DNA of 64,000 bases from Buchnera aphidicola (Tetraneura ulmi) (GCF_964058925.1 NZ_OZ060366.1:224308-288307); one strand, 5' to 3'. Shown: positions 20,269-30,511, numbered from the stretch's first letter. Made by a program: numbers and translations. The notes: generated by a model not told the origin, from the sequence alone.

Positions 20269-21648
20269 TTGAAATACGATTATTTAACTACTATATCTCC
20301 AATTGATGGTAGATATTTTAATAAAACTAATTGTTTAAGAGCTATTTTTAGTGAGTATTCTTTTTTGAAATTTAGATTGAAAATTGAAATAAAATGGTTA
20401 CAAAAGTTATCTGAAATTAATGAAATATTAGAATTACCAAAATTTGATGATAATGAAAATAATTTTCTAAATAAAATTTTAAAAGAATTTGATGAAAAAG
20501 ATGCTTTTTGGATAAAATCTTTAGAAAATAAAATTAATCATGATGTTAAATCATTAGAATATTTTTTAAAAAAAAAGATAAATTCATTCAAATGTTTAAA
20601 ATCAATATCTGAATTTGTCCATTTTGCATGCACTTCTGAAGACATTAATAATTTATCATATGGTTTAATGTTGAAAAAATCAAAAAAAGAATTATTATTA
20701 CCAATTTGGGAAACAATTATTTTAGAAATTAAAAATTTAGTAGTTTTATATAAAGATATTCCAATGTTATCTAGAACTCATGGACAAGCCGCTACTACGA
20801 GTACTTTTGGTAAAGAAATGTCAATTTTTTTGTATAGAATGAACCGTCAAAAAAAACAATTAAAAAATATAAAAATTTTAGGTAAATTTAATGGTTCAAC
20901 TGGAAATTACAATTCACATTTTATTGCTTACCCTAACGTAGATTGGATAAAGATCAGCAAAGACTTTGTTTCTTCTTTAGGATTAGAATGGAATCCATGT
21001 ACTACTCAAATTGAACCACATGATTATATTTCAGAGATATTTTCTTGTATTGTTCGGTTTAATTTAATTCTTCTTGATTTCAATAAGGATATTTGGAGTT
21101 ATATTTCTATGAATTATTTGAAACAAAAAGAGTCTGTTGATGTAGTAGGTTCATCAGTCATGCCTCATAAAATCAATCCAATAAATTTTGAAAATTCTGA
21201 AGGAAATCTAGGATTATCTAATTCTATAATGATTCATATGATTAAAAAATTGATGGTTTCTAGATTACAAAGAGATTTAAGTGATTCTACAGTCTTAAGA
21301 AATATTGGTACTGCTTTGTCGTATTCTTATATAGCTTATGATTCTAGTTTAATTGGAATTAAAAAGTTAAAATTAAATAAAAATGAAATTTTTAAAGATC
21401 TTGACAAGCATTGGGAAATATTATCCGAACCAATACAAACAATAATGAGAAAATATAAAATATGTAATTCATACGAAAAAATGAAATTTTTCACAAAAGG
21501 TAAAAAAATAAATAGAGAAATTTTACATATTTTTATAAATAAATTAAAAATTCCAATTTTTGAAAAAGAAAAACTAAAAAAATTAACTCCTAAAACTTAT
21601 TTGGGTTTATCTAAAGAAATAGTTAATAATTGTTTAAAATTAAACTAA
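20269..21648 (+). CDS. purB: Adenylosuccinate lyase
   Basis: Cleaves adenylosuccinate to AMP and also SAICAR in purine synthesis. Catalytic regions are conserved: SRTHGQAATTSTFGKEM, the flexible signature loop GSSVMPHKINPINFENSEGNLG and RDLSDSTVLRN. I set the start at TTG 20269, because AAAGGAG (20256-20262) lies six bases before it and the resulting N terminus (KYDYLTTISPIDGRY) aligns with E. coli; an upstream in-frame TTG at 20242 would place that ribosome site inside the gene. Length is then 459 residues (E. coli 456). Confidence 0.94.
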   Translation: MKYDYLTTISPIDGRYFNKTNCLRAIFSEYSFLKFRLKIEIKWLQKLSEINEILELPKFDDNENNFLNKILKEFDEKDAFWIKSLENKINHDVKSLEYFLKKKINSFKCLKSISEFVHFACTSEDINNLSYGLMLKKSKKELLLPIWETIILEIKNLVVLYKDIPMLSRTHGQAATTSTFGKEMSIFLYRMNRQKKQLKNIKILGKFNGSTGNYNSHFIAYPNVDWIKISKDFVSSLGLEWNPCTTQIEPHDYISEIFSCIVRFNLILLDFNKDIWSYISMNYLKQKESVDVVGSSVMPHKINPINFENSEGNLGLSNSIMIHMIKKLMVSRLQRDLSDSTVLRNIGTALSYSYIAYDSSLIGIKKLKLNKNEIFKDLDKHWEILSEPIQTIMRKYKICNSYEKMKFFTKGKKINREILHIFINKLKIPIFEKEKLKKLTPKTYLGLSKEIVNNCLKLN

Positions 21649-21860
21649 AAGCAAAATTTAAAAAAATTAATTCCTTATTTTTTTTTAGTATTAAATTTAA
21701 TATTCATATATTAGTTTAAAAACTAAATTCGATTAATTTTATAAGTTTTTTAAAATTTAAAAGTTTTAAATATATTTTAGTTTCTTTATTTTTAAATTAC
21801 TTTTCTTTTTAGACTAGTTTTATTTGAATTAATAAAAATGTTAATTTAGGATTTTTAAAT

Positions 21861-22631
21861 ATGAAAATTTTGTCTGGAAAAAAATTTTTAATTACTGGAG
21901 TGAATAATAAGTTTTCAATTGCACTAGGAATTGCAAATATTATGTATTTACATGGTGCCGAGTTAGGTTTTTCTTATCAAAATATAAGATTAAAAAAAAA
22001 AATAAAATTTTTGACTAAACACTTAAATCCTAAATTTTTTTTATGTTGTGATGTATCAAATTCTAATAGTATTAGAAGTCTTTTTTCTAAAATGTCAAAT
22101 TTTTGGGATTCATTTAATGGTATAATACATTGTATTGCTTATGTTGACAAATCTCAATTTTCTGGGGATTATTTAGATGTTGTTACTAAATTGAATTTTC
22201 AAGAAGCAAATAATATAACTTCGTATAGTTTTGTAGAAATGGCTCAGTTTGGTAAAAATATGCTTGCAAGAGGATCTGTTTTATTGACTATTTCCTATTT
22301 AGGATCAGTAAGAGTTGTTCCATTTTATAATACAATGGGGGTAGTTAAAGCTTCACTAGAAGCTAATGTTAGATATATAGCTTCTTCTTTAGGAAAAAAA
22401 AAAATCAGAGTTAATGCAATTTCTTCAGGTCCAATTAAAACTACATCTTCTTATTCTATTAGAAATTTTAATAAAATTTTAGAAACATATAGAAAAAAAT
22501 CTCCTATTCCTAGGTTAGTTACTACGAAAGAAATAGGAAATGTAGCTTCTTTTTTGTGTTCTGATTTTTCTAATGGAATTACAGGACAAGTGATTTATGT
22601 AGATAATGGATTCAATATTATTTCATTTTGA
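21861..22631 (+). CDS. fabI: Enoyl-[acyl-carrier-protein] reductase (NADH)
   Basis: Last reduction of each fatty-acid elongation cycle. It is a short-chain dehydrogenase fold of 256 residues (E. coli 262). The FabI nucleotide-binding start SGKKFLITGVNNKFSIALGIA is present in near-standard form, with catalytic Tyr in SYLGSVR and Tyr-x6-Lys in YNTMGVVKAS. NAISSGPIKT and the C-terminal GITGQVIYVDNGF also match. The preceding 212-base gap (21649-21860) is A/T-rich with nothing recognisable. A perfect 21-bp hairpin begins two bases after the stop. Confidence 0.95.
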   Translation: MKILSGKKFLITGVNNKFSIALGIANIMYLHGAELGFSYQNIRLKKKIKFLTKHLNPKFFLCCDVSNSNSIRSLFSKMSNFWDSFNGIIHCIAYVDKSQFSGDYLDVVTKLNFQEANNITSYSFVEMAQFGKNMLARGSVLLTISYLGSVRVVPFYNTMGVVKASLEANVRYIASSLGKKKIRVNAISSGPIKTTSSYSIRNFNKILETYRKKSPIPRLVTTKEIGNVASFLCSDFSNGITGQVIYVDNGFNIISF

Positions 22632-22633
22632 AA

Positions 22634-22680
22634 GATAATTATTTGCAATAAAAATAAAATTTTTATTGCAAATAATTATC
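22634..22680 (+). terminator. Perfect 21-bp inverted repeat after fabI
   Basis: The arm at 22634-22654 (GATAATTATTTGCAATAAAAA, quoted in part: ATTATTTGCAATAAAAA) is the exact reverse complement of 22660-22680, with a five-base loop TAAAA. It begins two bases after the fabI stop. No U-run follows the stem, but the loop-proximal part of the 3' arm is U-rich. Termination or protection of the fabI mRNA end are the likeliest roles; both are inference. The structure itself is certain. Confidence 0.7.
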
Positions 22681-22771
22681 CTAAATTAGGATATACTAAA
22701 TCAACAATAAATAATTGATAGTTAAATTTACAGAAATTAAGTTTTTTATTTTATAAATAGGCCTTATTCTT

Positions 22772-24730
22772 ATGTTTCGTAATAATCCGATACTTGTTCA
22801 ATTAAAAAAAAAAATTCGTTCAAAAGCTCCTAGAGTAGAAGGAATTGTAAAGAAGTCAGATAAGGGTTTTGGTTTTTTAGAAGTAGATTCTCAAACAAGT
22901 TATTTTATTCCTCCTAAACAAATGAAAAAAGTTATGCATGGAGATAAAATAATAGGAAAAGTATTAATTCAACGAGAAAAAGAAATTATAGAACCTGAAA
23001 AATTAATAGAACCATTTTTAACACGTTTTGTTGGAAAAATTAAACAGAAAGATAATAAATTTTTCATAGTTCCTGATTATCCTTCTCTTTCGAAGGATTG
23101 TATTCAATGTACAATAAAAAATGATTTAATACATACATTTCAAGACGGCGATTGGGCAGTAGCTGAACTTGAAAGTCACAGATTATTAAATAATAAAAAT
23201 ATTTTTTTTGCAAAATTAATTAGTTTTATAAGTAACGATAAAAATTATTTGACACCATGGCTGGTCACCCTAAATTCTTATAATCTAGAACACAAAGATC
23301 CGAAAATACTTGATAAAAGTGAAGTTAAATTTGATTCTTTTATTGAAAGAACAGATTTAACCAAATTAAATTTTATTACTATAGACGATTCAGAAACTAA
23401 AGATATTGATGATGCTATTTTTATAAAAAAAACTAAAAAAAATTATTTTTCTGTTATTGTAGCAATAGCGGACCCCACTGCATACATAAAACAAGATAGT
23501 AGATTAGACAAAATAGCTAGTAATAGAATTTTTACAAATTATTTGCCTGGTTTTACTGTTTCCATGCTTCCTAAAAAAATATCAGAAGATGTTTGTTCCC
23601 TGTTACCAGAAAAAAAAAGACCTGTACTTGCTTGTAAATTTATAATTTTAGAAGATGGTACTTTATTAGAAAGCAGTATTTGTTTTTTCTTAGCTTGGAT
23701 AATGTCTAAAAAAAAATTATCTTATAAAAAAGTATCCGATTGGTTAGAAAAAAAAGGTTCTTGGAAACCAGATAATACAATTATAGAATATCAAATTATT
23801 TTATTGTTTCAACTATGTATTAAAAGAATTTCTTGGAGAAAAAAAAATGCATTAATTTTTCGAGAAAAACTAGAATATAGATTTAAATTTTCTAAAGAAT
23901 ATAAAATTTTGGATGTTTATGTTGAAAAAAGGAGAATTGCACATCGTGTTATAGAAGAAGTTATGATCTTAGCTAATATATGTGCTGCTAAATTTTTATC
24001 TAAAAAATTAGGATTTGGCATTTTTAATATACATAAAGGTTTTTCAGATGTTACAATTGCTAAACATGTTATTTCTATTTTATCCAAGTTTAAAATAAAT
24101 TTTTCTGTTGAAAATATTATAACTTTAGATGGATTTCGTAAATTGTATCAATCAATATATAAGTTATCCAATAAATATTTAGAGAATAGAATTCGCCGTT
24201 ATCAATCTTTTGGAGAATTTAGCATACATCCCAGTTCTCATTTTTCTTTAGGATTTCGTGAATATGCAACTTGGACTTCTCCTATTAGAAAATATAGTGA
24301 TATGATTAATCATCGATTAATTAAATCAGTTCTTATAGGTAAAAAAATAACTAAATTTAGTAATGATATCATTTCTAAAATTAATGATCGTAAGAAAAAA
24401 CATAGAATGTCTGAAAGAGATGTTAAAGATTGGTTATATTCAATTTATTTTTACAAAAAAAATAATAAAACAGAAATTTTTGTTTCAGAAATAACTGATA
24501 TATCTAGAGGAGGAATAAGAGCAAGATTAATTGTAAATGGTGCTAATGTTTTTATTCCCTCTTCTTTTTTACATCCTGTTAGAAATGAATTATTTATAGA
24601 TTATGAAAATGGAATTATTTATATAAAAAATTTAGCTTTGTATAAAATTACTGATCAAATAAAAGTACAACTAATGGAAATTAGGATGGAGAATAGAAAT
24701 ATTATTGCAAAGCCAGTTTTTATTGATTAA
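22772..24730 (+). CDS. rnb: Exoribonuclease II
   Basis: Processive 3'-5' exoribonuclease of the RNB family. N-terminal cold-shock domains (GFGFLEVDSQTSYFIPP, HGDKIIG) precede the RNB catalytic domain, whose metal-binding aspartates lie in TIDDSETKDIDDAIF. A C-terminal S1 domain carries EITDISRGGIRARL. Length of 652 residues is close to E. coli (644), and alignment is continuous. It lies downstream of fabI as in E. coli. Confidence 0.96.
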   Translation: MFRNNPILVQLKKKIRSKAPRVEGIVKKSDKGFGFLEVDSQTSYFIPPKQMKKVMHGDKIIGKVLIQREKEIIEPEKLIEPFLTRFVGKIKQKDNKFFIVPDYPSLSKDCIQCTIKNDLIHTFQDGDWAVAELESHRLLNNKNIFFAKLISFISNDKNYLTPWLVTLNSYNLEHKDPKILDKSEVKFDSFIERTDLTKLNFITIDDSETKDIDDAIFIKKTKKNYFSVIVAIADPTAYIKQDSRLDKIASNRIFTNYLPGFTVSMLPKKISEDVCSLLPEKKRPVLACKFIILEDGTLLESSICFFLAWIMSKKKLSYKKVSDWLEKKGSWKPDNTIIEYQIILLFQLCIKRISWRKKNALIFREKLEYRFKFSKEYKILDVYVEKRRIAHRVIEEVMILANICAAKFLSKKLGFGIFNIHKGFSDVTIAKHVISILSKFKINFSVENIITLDGFRKLYQSIYKLSNKYLENRIRRYQSFGEFSIHPSSHFSLGFREYATWTSPIRKYSDMINHRLIKSVLIGKKITKFSNDIISKINDRKKKHRMSERDVKDWLYSIYFYKKNNKTEIFVSEITDISRGGIRARLIVNGANVFIPSSFLHPVRNELFIDYENGIIYIKNLALYKITDQIKVQLMEIRMENRNIIAKPVFID

Positions 24731-24949
24731 TTTATATAAAAAATATTGATATAAATACAATCTTTAAAAATTATTTTTACAAATGTTGTTATATTTAATT
24801 TTCTTTAAAATTTTTAATGAACATTTACTTAGATAATTTTTCTATTAGAATTATAAATGATTTCAATTATATTCGTAAAAAAAAATTTTTATTATTTATT
24901 TATGCAAATAAGATATTTATGATTTTTAATTAAAAATTAGGGGAATAAT

Positions 24950-25594
24950 ATGAATTATTCAGGTTTTGAATATTCAGCTTATGTAAAATTTTTTATTAAT
25001 TTATTTGCATTAGTTAATCCAATTGGATTAATACCGATATTTATGAGTATGACAAATCATTTATCAGAAAGTGAAAGAAATAAAACAAATTTTTATTCAA
25101 ATGTTTCAGCCTCTATAATATTATGTATAACTTTATTATGTGGAGATTTTATTTTAACCATATTTGGAATTTCTGTAAATTCTTTTAGAATTTCGGGGGG
25201 GATTTTAATAATTATGATTTCTTTATCAATGGTTAATGGTAGTATTATTAAAAACATTAAACGAGAAAAATCGACTAAAAATTCTACTAAGAAATCTGAT
25301 TCTATTTCTATAGTTCCATTATCAATGCCTTTAATTGCTGGACCAGGTGCTATTAGTTCAACTATTGTTTGGAGTAATCATTATCCAGGATTAATAAATT
25401 CTTTTTTATGTTGCGTAGTTATTTTTTCATTTTTTTGTTTTTGTTGGTTTTTATTTAAAACTGGTCCAATAGTTGTGTATTACCTTGGTTCTTCTGGAAT
25501 AAATATTCTTACTAGAATTATGGGATTATTATTAATGTCTTTAGGAATTGAATTTGTAACAATTGGAATTAAGTCCATTTTTTCTTTAATTTAA
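24950..25594 (+). CDS. ychE: MarC-family integral membrane protein (YchE-like)
   Basis: A 214-residue membrane protein with about six hydrophobic segments (approximately 12-30, 45-65, 72-95, 115-135, 145-165, 180-205). Family features are the early FINLFALVNPIGLIPIFMSMT and the repeat-like PLSMPLIAGPGAIS (quoted in part: ALVNPIGLIPIF), typical of the MarC/UPF0056 family. AGGGGAA seven bases before ATG gives a good start. Function of the family is not established; the old link of MarC to antibiotic resistance was not upheld. The ychE assignment over other MarC paralogues rests on Buchnera gene order as I recall it. Confidence 0.85.
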   Translation: MNYSGFEYSAYVKFFINLFALVNPIGLIPIFMSMTNHLSESERNKTNFYSNVSASIILCITLLCGDFILTIFGISVNSFRISGGILIIMISLSMVNGSIIKNIKREKSTKNSTKKSDSISIVPLSMPLIAGPGAISSTIVWSNHYPGLINSFLCCVVIFSFFCFCWFLFKTGPIVVYYLGSSGINILTRIMGLLLMSLGIEFVTIGIKSIFSLI

Positions 25595-25725
25595 TTAATT
25601 TTGAATTTTTTTTTAAGATAATAGATTTATAAAAATTTTTACTATTAAATGAATTTATTTTTTTATTTTTAATTTTAAAATTAATATAGAAAAATAAAAT
25701 TATTAATTGAATTAAATTAAAACAT

Positions 25726-26343
25726 ATGAATAAAAAAAAGGTAATCATTAGAAAACTTGGAATAAAACATTGGATCAATACTTTTTGTGATATGCATAAT
25801 TTTATTTCAAAATCTAATTTGTCTACTTTAGATGAAATTTGGTTTTTAGAACATTATTCAATTTTTACTCAAGGAAGACATGGAAATAAAATAAATGATA
25901 ATGAAATTCGTTGTATTAATGGAATATCTGTAATAAATAGTGATAGAGGCGGTGGAATTACCTATCATGGTCCTGGTCAACAAATAATATATTTGTTAAT
26001 AAATTTAAAACGTCGTAAAATATATCCTAGAAAGATGATTTTTATCATTGCAGAAATAGTATTAAATACATTAAAGAAATTTTCTATAAATGGAATTTTT
26101 AATGAAAAAAATCCAGGAATATACGTAGATGATAAAAAAATATGTTCAATTGGTTTAAGAATAAAAAATGGATTTTCTTTACATGGGTTTTCTTTAAATG
26201 TTGATATGGATCTGTCTCCATTTGATTATATTAATCCATGTGGAATAAAAGGCATTAAAATGACTCAAATGAAAAATTTGAATTCAAATATTTTTTTTAA
26301 TAAAGTTCAATCTGTATTACTTGAAAATTTTTTATTATTTTGA
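25726..26343 (+). CDS. lipB: Octanoyl-[ACP]:protein transferase LipB
   Basis: Transfers octanoate from acyl carrier protein to lipoyl domains, the first step of lipoate synthesis. The signature RGGGITYHGPGQQIIYLL, the lysine motif KICSIGLRI and the nucleophile cysteine in INPCGIKG are present. Length is 205 residues (E. coli 213). With lipA next, it can provide lipoyl groups to dehydrogenases such as SucB, whose lipoyl lysine is intact in this window. The 25595-25725 gap shows nothing distinctive. Confidence 0.95.
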   Translation: MNKKKVIIRKLGIKHWINTFCDMHNFISKSNLSTLDEIWFLEHYSIFTQGRHGNKINDNEIRCINGISVINSDRGGGITYHGPGQQIIYLLINLKRRKIYPRKMIFIIAEIVLNTLKKFSINGIFNEKNPGIYVDDKKICSIGLRIKNGFSLHGFSLNVDMDLSPFDYINPCGIKGIKMTQMKNLNSNIFFNKVQSVLLENFLLF

Positions 26344-26433
26344 TGATTTGTTTTTGTAAAAACTATTTTTTAAAATCTAAATTTAAAAATTTTTAGTTTT
26401 TTATTTTTTTTATTTTTTTTTAATCTATTAATT

Positions 26434-27339
26434 ATGAATATTAAAAATTTAAATTTTTTTACTAAAGAAAATGTTTTAAAAAAACCTAATTGGATAAAAG
26501 TTAAATTATTAAATAATAATAATAATGTTAAATATGTAACATCGATGATAAAGAAAAATTCTTTACATTCTGTTTGTGAAGAAGCACAATGTCCTAATTT
26601 ATCCGAATGTTTTAGTAGAAAAACAGTAACTTTTATGATTTTAGGATCAATTTGTACAAGAAAATGTCCTTTTTGTGCAGTAAGAAGTGGAAGACCTAAT
26701 TCTGTTGATTTAAATGAACCTAAGAATTTATCTTCTGCTATTTTAAAAATTGGATTAAAATATGTAGTTTTAACTTCAGTAGCAAGAGATGATTTACGTG
26801 ATGGGGGTGCTGAACATTTTTCAAAATGTATATTTTTTATTCGAAAGAATAAAGATATAAAAATTGAAATTTTAGTTCCTGATTTTAGAAAATGTAGAAA
26901 TAATGCTTTATCTATTTTAGGAAATTCATTACCAGATGTCTTTAATCATAATATAGAAAATGTTCCTAGATTATATAAAAAAATACGTCCAGGTGCTAAT
27001 TATATATCTTCTTTAAAATTATTGTCAGAATTCAAAAATTTATATCCTACTATACCTACTAAATCTGGTTTAATGTTAGGTTTAGGAGAAAAAGAATGTG
27101 AAATTATTGAAGTAATGAAGGATTTGTATGATTCTGGAGTTACAATGATTACATTAGGTCAATATTTACAGCCTAGTAAATTTCATTTACCTGTAAAGAA
27201 ATATTTGACATTATCAGAATTTAAAAATATCGAAAAAGAAGCAAAATCAATTGGATTTTCTAATGTTTTCTGTGGTCCATTTGTTAGATCTTCATATCAT
27301 GCAGAAGAACAAAATATCAAAAATGAATTTATTCTATGA
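26434..27339 (+). CDS. lipA: Lipoyl synthase
   Basis: Radical-SAM enzyme inserting two sulfurs into octanoylated lipoyl domains. Both Fe-S clusters are supported: the auxiliary-cluster motif C-x4-C-x5-C (CEEAQCPNLSEC) and the radical-SAM motif C-x3-C-x2-C (CTRKCPFC). The essential C-terminal serine region reads GPFVRSSYHAEEQ. TSVARDDLRDGGAEHF and GLGEKECEI also match. Length is 301 residues (E. coli 321), shorter at the N terminus. It follows lipB on the same strand. Confidence 0.96.
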   Translation: MNIKNLNFFTKENVLKKPNWIKVKLLNNNNNVKYVTSMIKKNSLHSVCEEAQCPNLSECFSRKTVTFMILGSICTRKCPFCAVRSGRPNSVDLNEPKNLSSAILKIGLKYVVLTSVARDDLRDGGAEHFSKCIFFIRKNKDIKIEILVPDFRKCRNNALSILGNSLPDVFNHNIENVPRLYKKIRPGANYISSLKLLSEFKNLYPTIPTKSGLMLGLGEKECEIIEVMKDLYDSGVTMITLGQYLQPSKFHLPVKKYLTLSEFKNIEKEAKSIGFSNVFCGPFVRSSYHAEEQNIKNEFIL

Positions 27340-27428
27340 ATATTTTAAATTTATAAATTGTTTTAAAAAAAATAATTTATGTTTAAAAAATTAAAAATTA
27401 AAAATTATTTTAAATAAATAATGATTCT

Positions 27429-28121
27429 ATGACAAAAATTATATTAGCTTTAGATTTTTCTGATAAAAAGACAGCCATGAAATTAGTAGATAACATAGAT
27501 CCAGCTATATTTTCTTTAAAAGTAGGTCCGGTTATGTTTATACGTTATGGTTTAAAATTTATAAAGGAATTACATTGTTTAAATTTTAATGTATTTTTAG
27601 ATTTGAAATTGTTTGATATACCAAATACTATTTTTTCGGCTGTACAATCAGTTGCTGATTTAGGAATATGGATGTTAAGTGTTCATATTTTAGGAGGATC
27701 TGATATGTTAAAAGCTGCGAAATCTGCTATCAAAAGCTATAAAGACAATCCCCCTTTATTAATAGGAGTCACAGTTTTAACTAGTTATAGTAATAATGAT
27801 TTACGATCAATTGGTATTTCTAGTTCTATTGCAGAACAAGTTTATTTATTAAGTAATATAGGAAAATTATGTTTTTTAGATGGTGTAGTTTGTTCTGGAA
27901 AAGAATGTAGACAAATAAAAAATAAATTTGGAGAAAATTTTAAAGTAGTTTCTCCAGGATTTAGATTACATGGAGATCAATTACATGATCAATTGCAAAT
28001 TACGACATTAGAAACTATTAAAGAAGATAAAATAGATTTTTTAGTATTAGGTAGATCAATAACTTTGTCAAAAGACCCGGTAACTTCTTTAAAAAATTTT
28101 ATTAAAATTATATCAAAATAA
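27429..28121 (+). CDS. pyrF: Orotidine 5'-phosphate decarboxylase
   Basis: Last step of UMP synthesis. A TIM-barrel enzyme with catalytic D-x-K-x2-D in FLDLKLFDIPNT (about residues 56-67); E. coli has DLKFHD. The phosphate-gripper C-terminal part LVLGRSIT is present. Length is 230 residues (E. coli 245). In E. coli pyrF lies in the same region near rnb and ribA, consistent with the order here. Confidence 0.95.
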   Translation: MTKIILALDFSDKKTAMKLVDNIDPAIFSLKVGPVMFIRYGLKFIKELHCLNFNVFLDLKLFDIPNTIFSAVQSVADLGIWMLSVHILGGSDMLKAAKSAIKSYKDNPPLLIGVTVLTSYSNNDLRSIGISSSIAEQVYLLSNIGKLCFLDGVVCSGKECRQIKNKFGENFKVVSPGFRLHGDQLHDQLQITTLETIKEDKIDFLVLGRSITLSKDPVTSLKNFIKIISK

Positions 28122-28194
28122 AACGCTTATTTTTTTATATCTTTTTTTATTTATTTATAAAAAAATGTAACTTTTTTATAAGAATGGAGAAAAT

Positions 28195-28800
28195 GTGAAT
28201 CTAAAAAAAATAAAAGAACAATCTATATTACCTACTCCATGGGGTGAATTTACATTAATTGGATTTGAAGAAATAAGTAAGTTAGAAAAAAAAAATCACG
28301 TTGCTTTAATATATGGAAATATAAACTTACTTATATTAAAAAATAAAGCTGTTTTGGTTAGAATACATTCAGAATGTTTAACTGGAGATGCTTTATTCAG
28401 TTTAAGATGCGATTGCGGGTTTCAATTAAAACAATCTATGAAAATAATTTCTAAAAAAGGGTTTGGTGTTATTATTTATCATCGTCAGGAAGGTAGAAAT
28501 ATTGGATTATTAAATAAAATTAAAGCTTATTCATTACAAGATAAAGGACTTGATACCGTTGAAGCAAATAAAAAATTGGGTTTTTTAGCAGATGAAAGAG
28601 ATTATTCAAATTGTTCGAACATTTTAAAAATATTAAAAATAAAGAAAATAAAATTATTGACCAACAACCCATTTAAGGTTTTTTCCCTAAAAAATTCAGG
28701 GATTGATGTTATTGAAAGAATTTCATTAATAACTGGGAAAAATTGTAAAAATATAAATTATTTAAAAACAAAAAAAAGAAAAATGGGGCATGTTTTATAA
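28195..28800 (+). CDS. ribA: GTP cyclohydrolase II
   Basis: First step of riboflavin synthesis, opening the GTP imidazole ring. The three zinc cysteines are visible in [19 protein letters not shown], and the substrate region [18 protein letters not shown] is intact. Start is GTG 28195, with GGAG about six bases upstream. Length is 201 residues (E. coli 196). Riboflavin is a vitamin thought to be supplied to aphids by Buchnera. A strong hairpin follows the gene. Confidence 0.95.
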   Translation: MNLKKIKEQSILPTPWGEFTLIGFEEISKLEKKNHVALIYGNINLLILKNKAVLVRIHSECLTGDALFSLRCDCGFQLKQSMKIISKKGFGVIIYHRQEGRNIGLLNKIKAYSLQDKGLDTVEANKKLGFLADERDYSNCSNILKILKIKKIKLLTNNPFKVFSLKNSGIDVIERISLITGKNCKNINYLKTKKRKMGHVL

Positions 28801-28858
28801 TTTTTTTATTTTTAAATAATAGTAAATAATTTAAAAAAAGATGAAAAAATATTAATAG

Positions 28859-28900
28859 AACTTTATCATTTTAACTAACTTTAAAAATGATAAAGTTTTT
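28859..28900 (+). terminator. Rho-independent terminator after ribA
   Basis: AACTTTATCATTTT (28859-28872) pairs perfectly with AAAATGATAAAGTT (28884-28897) over 14 bp, with an 11-base loop, followed by a short T run. It lies between the convergent ribA and cls and may serve both strands. Confidence 0.8.
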
Positions 28901-28971
28901 ATTTATTTAAATAAATAAATTATTTGATTTTTTTTAAAAAGTATTATTTTTTTAATTTTAAATTTTTTTAT

Positions 28972-30435
28972 CTATAATAAAGGACTAAACAAATAAAAAA
29001 AATTTTCTATTATTTTTTTCCAATAAGAACGTAAAAACCAATATTTTGGATCCAATAATTTAGATTTTGAAATATATTCATCGTGTAAGTAAGATAGTTT
29101 TTTTCCAAATTTTTTGTCATCAATAGCTATAGTTATTTCAAAATTTAACCATAAACTTCTCATATCTAAATTTGCAGTTCCAACTAAACTTAATTGTTTA
29201 TCTACAAGAATACTTTTACTATGTAATAATCCTTTTTCAAATAAATAAATTTTAACCCCTGATTTTAATAATTCACTAAAAAAGGATCTACTAGCCCATT
29301 TTACCATAAAAGAATCATTATTTTTAGGAATAATTATGGAAACATTTACTCCTCTATAGGAAGCTGTACATATAGCATGTACTAAATCACTACTAGGTAC
29401 TAAATAAGGAGTAGTTATAGTCAATTGATTTTTAGCAGAATAAATTGCAGTAAGAAGCGATTGATGAATAATTTGTTTAGTATATCCTGGACCAGAAGCT
29501 ATTACTTGCATAGAAGTAGAATAATTTTTTTTTGAAATTTCTTTATTTTTGCTTATAAAAAGCTTTGGAAGAATTTTTTTACCAGTTTCTAATTCCCAAT
29601 CACAAGAATATACTATTCCTATAGTAGTTACAATAGGGCCTTCTACTCTTATCATTAAATCTATCCATTGTCCAATTTTACAATATTGCTTAAATAAATT
29701 AGGATCAACTAAATTCATACTACCAATATAAGAAATATTATTATCAATCAGTACAACTTTTCTATGTTGTCTTGAATCAATTCTTCTAAAAAAAGTTTTT
29801 AAAACATTAATTTTTAATGCTTCAACAATTTTAATATTAGCTTTTTTCATTACATAAACCCATTTACTCTTAAAAAATTTTATACTTCCAGCAGAATCTA
29901 ATATTAATCTACAATTTATTCCTTTTTTAGAAGAAGAAATTAAAGCTTTTGCTACTTCGTCTGCAATTCCTCCTGGTTGCCAAATATAAAAAACCATTTC
30001 TATATTTTTTTTAGCTAAGGATATATCTTTTATTAAACTTTTAATAACTTTTTTGTAATTTTTTAATAATTCTAATTTATTATTAGTTACTCCAGAAATT
30101 CCTTGACGGTTTTTACATAATTTGAATAATGGTAAAGCAACTCTACTATTTTTTTTTGAAAAAAAATTCTTGTAATATTTAATTTTTTTTATTTGAACTA
30201 AATTTTTTTTCCAAATTTTTTTTAATAAATTGGTTTTTCTTTTTCCTAAATATGGTTCACTAAAAAAAAACCAAATCATTATACCAAATAATGGAATAAA
30301 ATATAAGATAAATATCCATATGTTAGAAACTGGATTTGTTTTTTTTTTTATAAAAATTTTAAAATTAACATTTACAATTAATAATAAATATCCTATAAAA
30401 ACTATCCAAGAATAGAAGTGATGACAATTATTCAT
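28972..30435 (-). CDS. cls: Cardiolipin synthase
   Basis: Phospholipase-D-family enzyme condensing two phosphatidylglycerols to cardiolipin in the inner membrane. Two N-terminal membrane segments (about residues 8-25 and 38-58) are followed by two HKD motifs: HRKVVLID with downstream GSMNLVDP, and HSKSILVD with GTANLDMRS. Length of 487 residues equals E. coli ClsA (486), and alignment is continuous. It converges on ribA. In E. coli clsA lies near yciA/yciB, as here. Confidence 0.95.
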   Translation of the reverse strand: MNNCHHFYSWIVFIGYLLLIVNVNFKIFIKKKTNPVSNIWIFILYFIPLFGIMIWFFFSEPYLGKRKTNLLKKIWKKNLVQIKKIKYYKNFFSKKNSRVALPLFKLCKNRQGISGVTNNKLELLKNYKKVIKSLIKDISLAKKNIEMVFYIWQPGGIADEVAKALISSSKKGINCRLILDSAGSIKFFKSKWVYVMKKANIKIVEALKINVLKTFFRRIDSRQHRKVVLIDNNISYIGSMNLVDPNLFKQYCKIGQWIDLMIRVEGPIVTTIGIVYSCDWELETGKKILPKLFISKNKEISKKNYSTSMQVIASGPGYTKQIIHQSLLTAIYSAKNQLTITTPYLVPSSDLVHAICTASYRGVNVSIIIPKNNDSFMVKWASRSFFSELLKSGVKIYLFEKGLLHSKSILVDKQLSLVGTANLDMRSLWLNFEITIAIDDKKFGKKLSYLHDEYISKSKLLDPKYWFLRSYWKKIIENFFYLFSPLL

Positions 30436-30511
30436 TTAAATTCTCTAAATGTCGTTTTAAAAAAGGTACAACATTTTTTTAGCACCAGAAAAAAAAATTA
30501 AAAAAATGTTT

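Noticed and set aside
24817-24933. 38-codon ORF upstream of the MarC-family gene
   Set aside because: No recognisable similarity and no ribosome site; composition equals the A/T-rich background.
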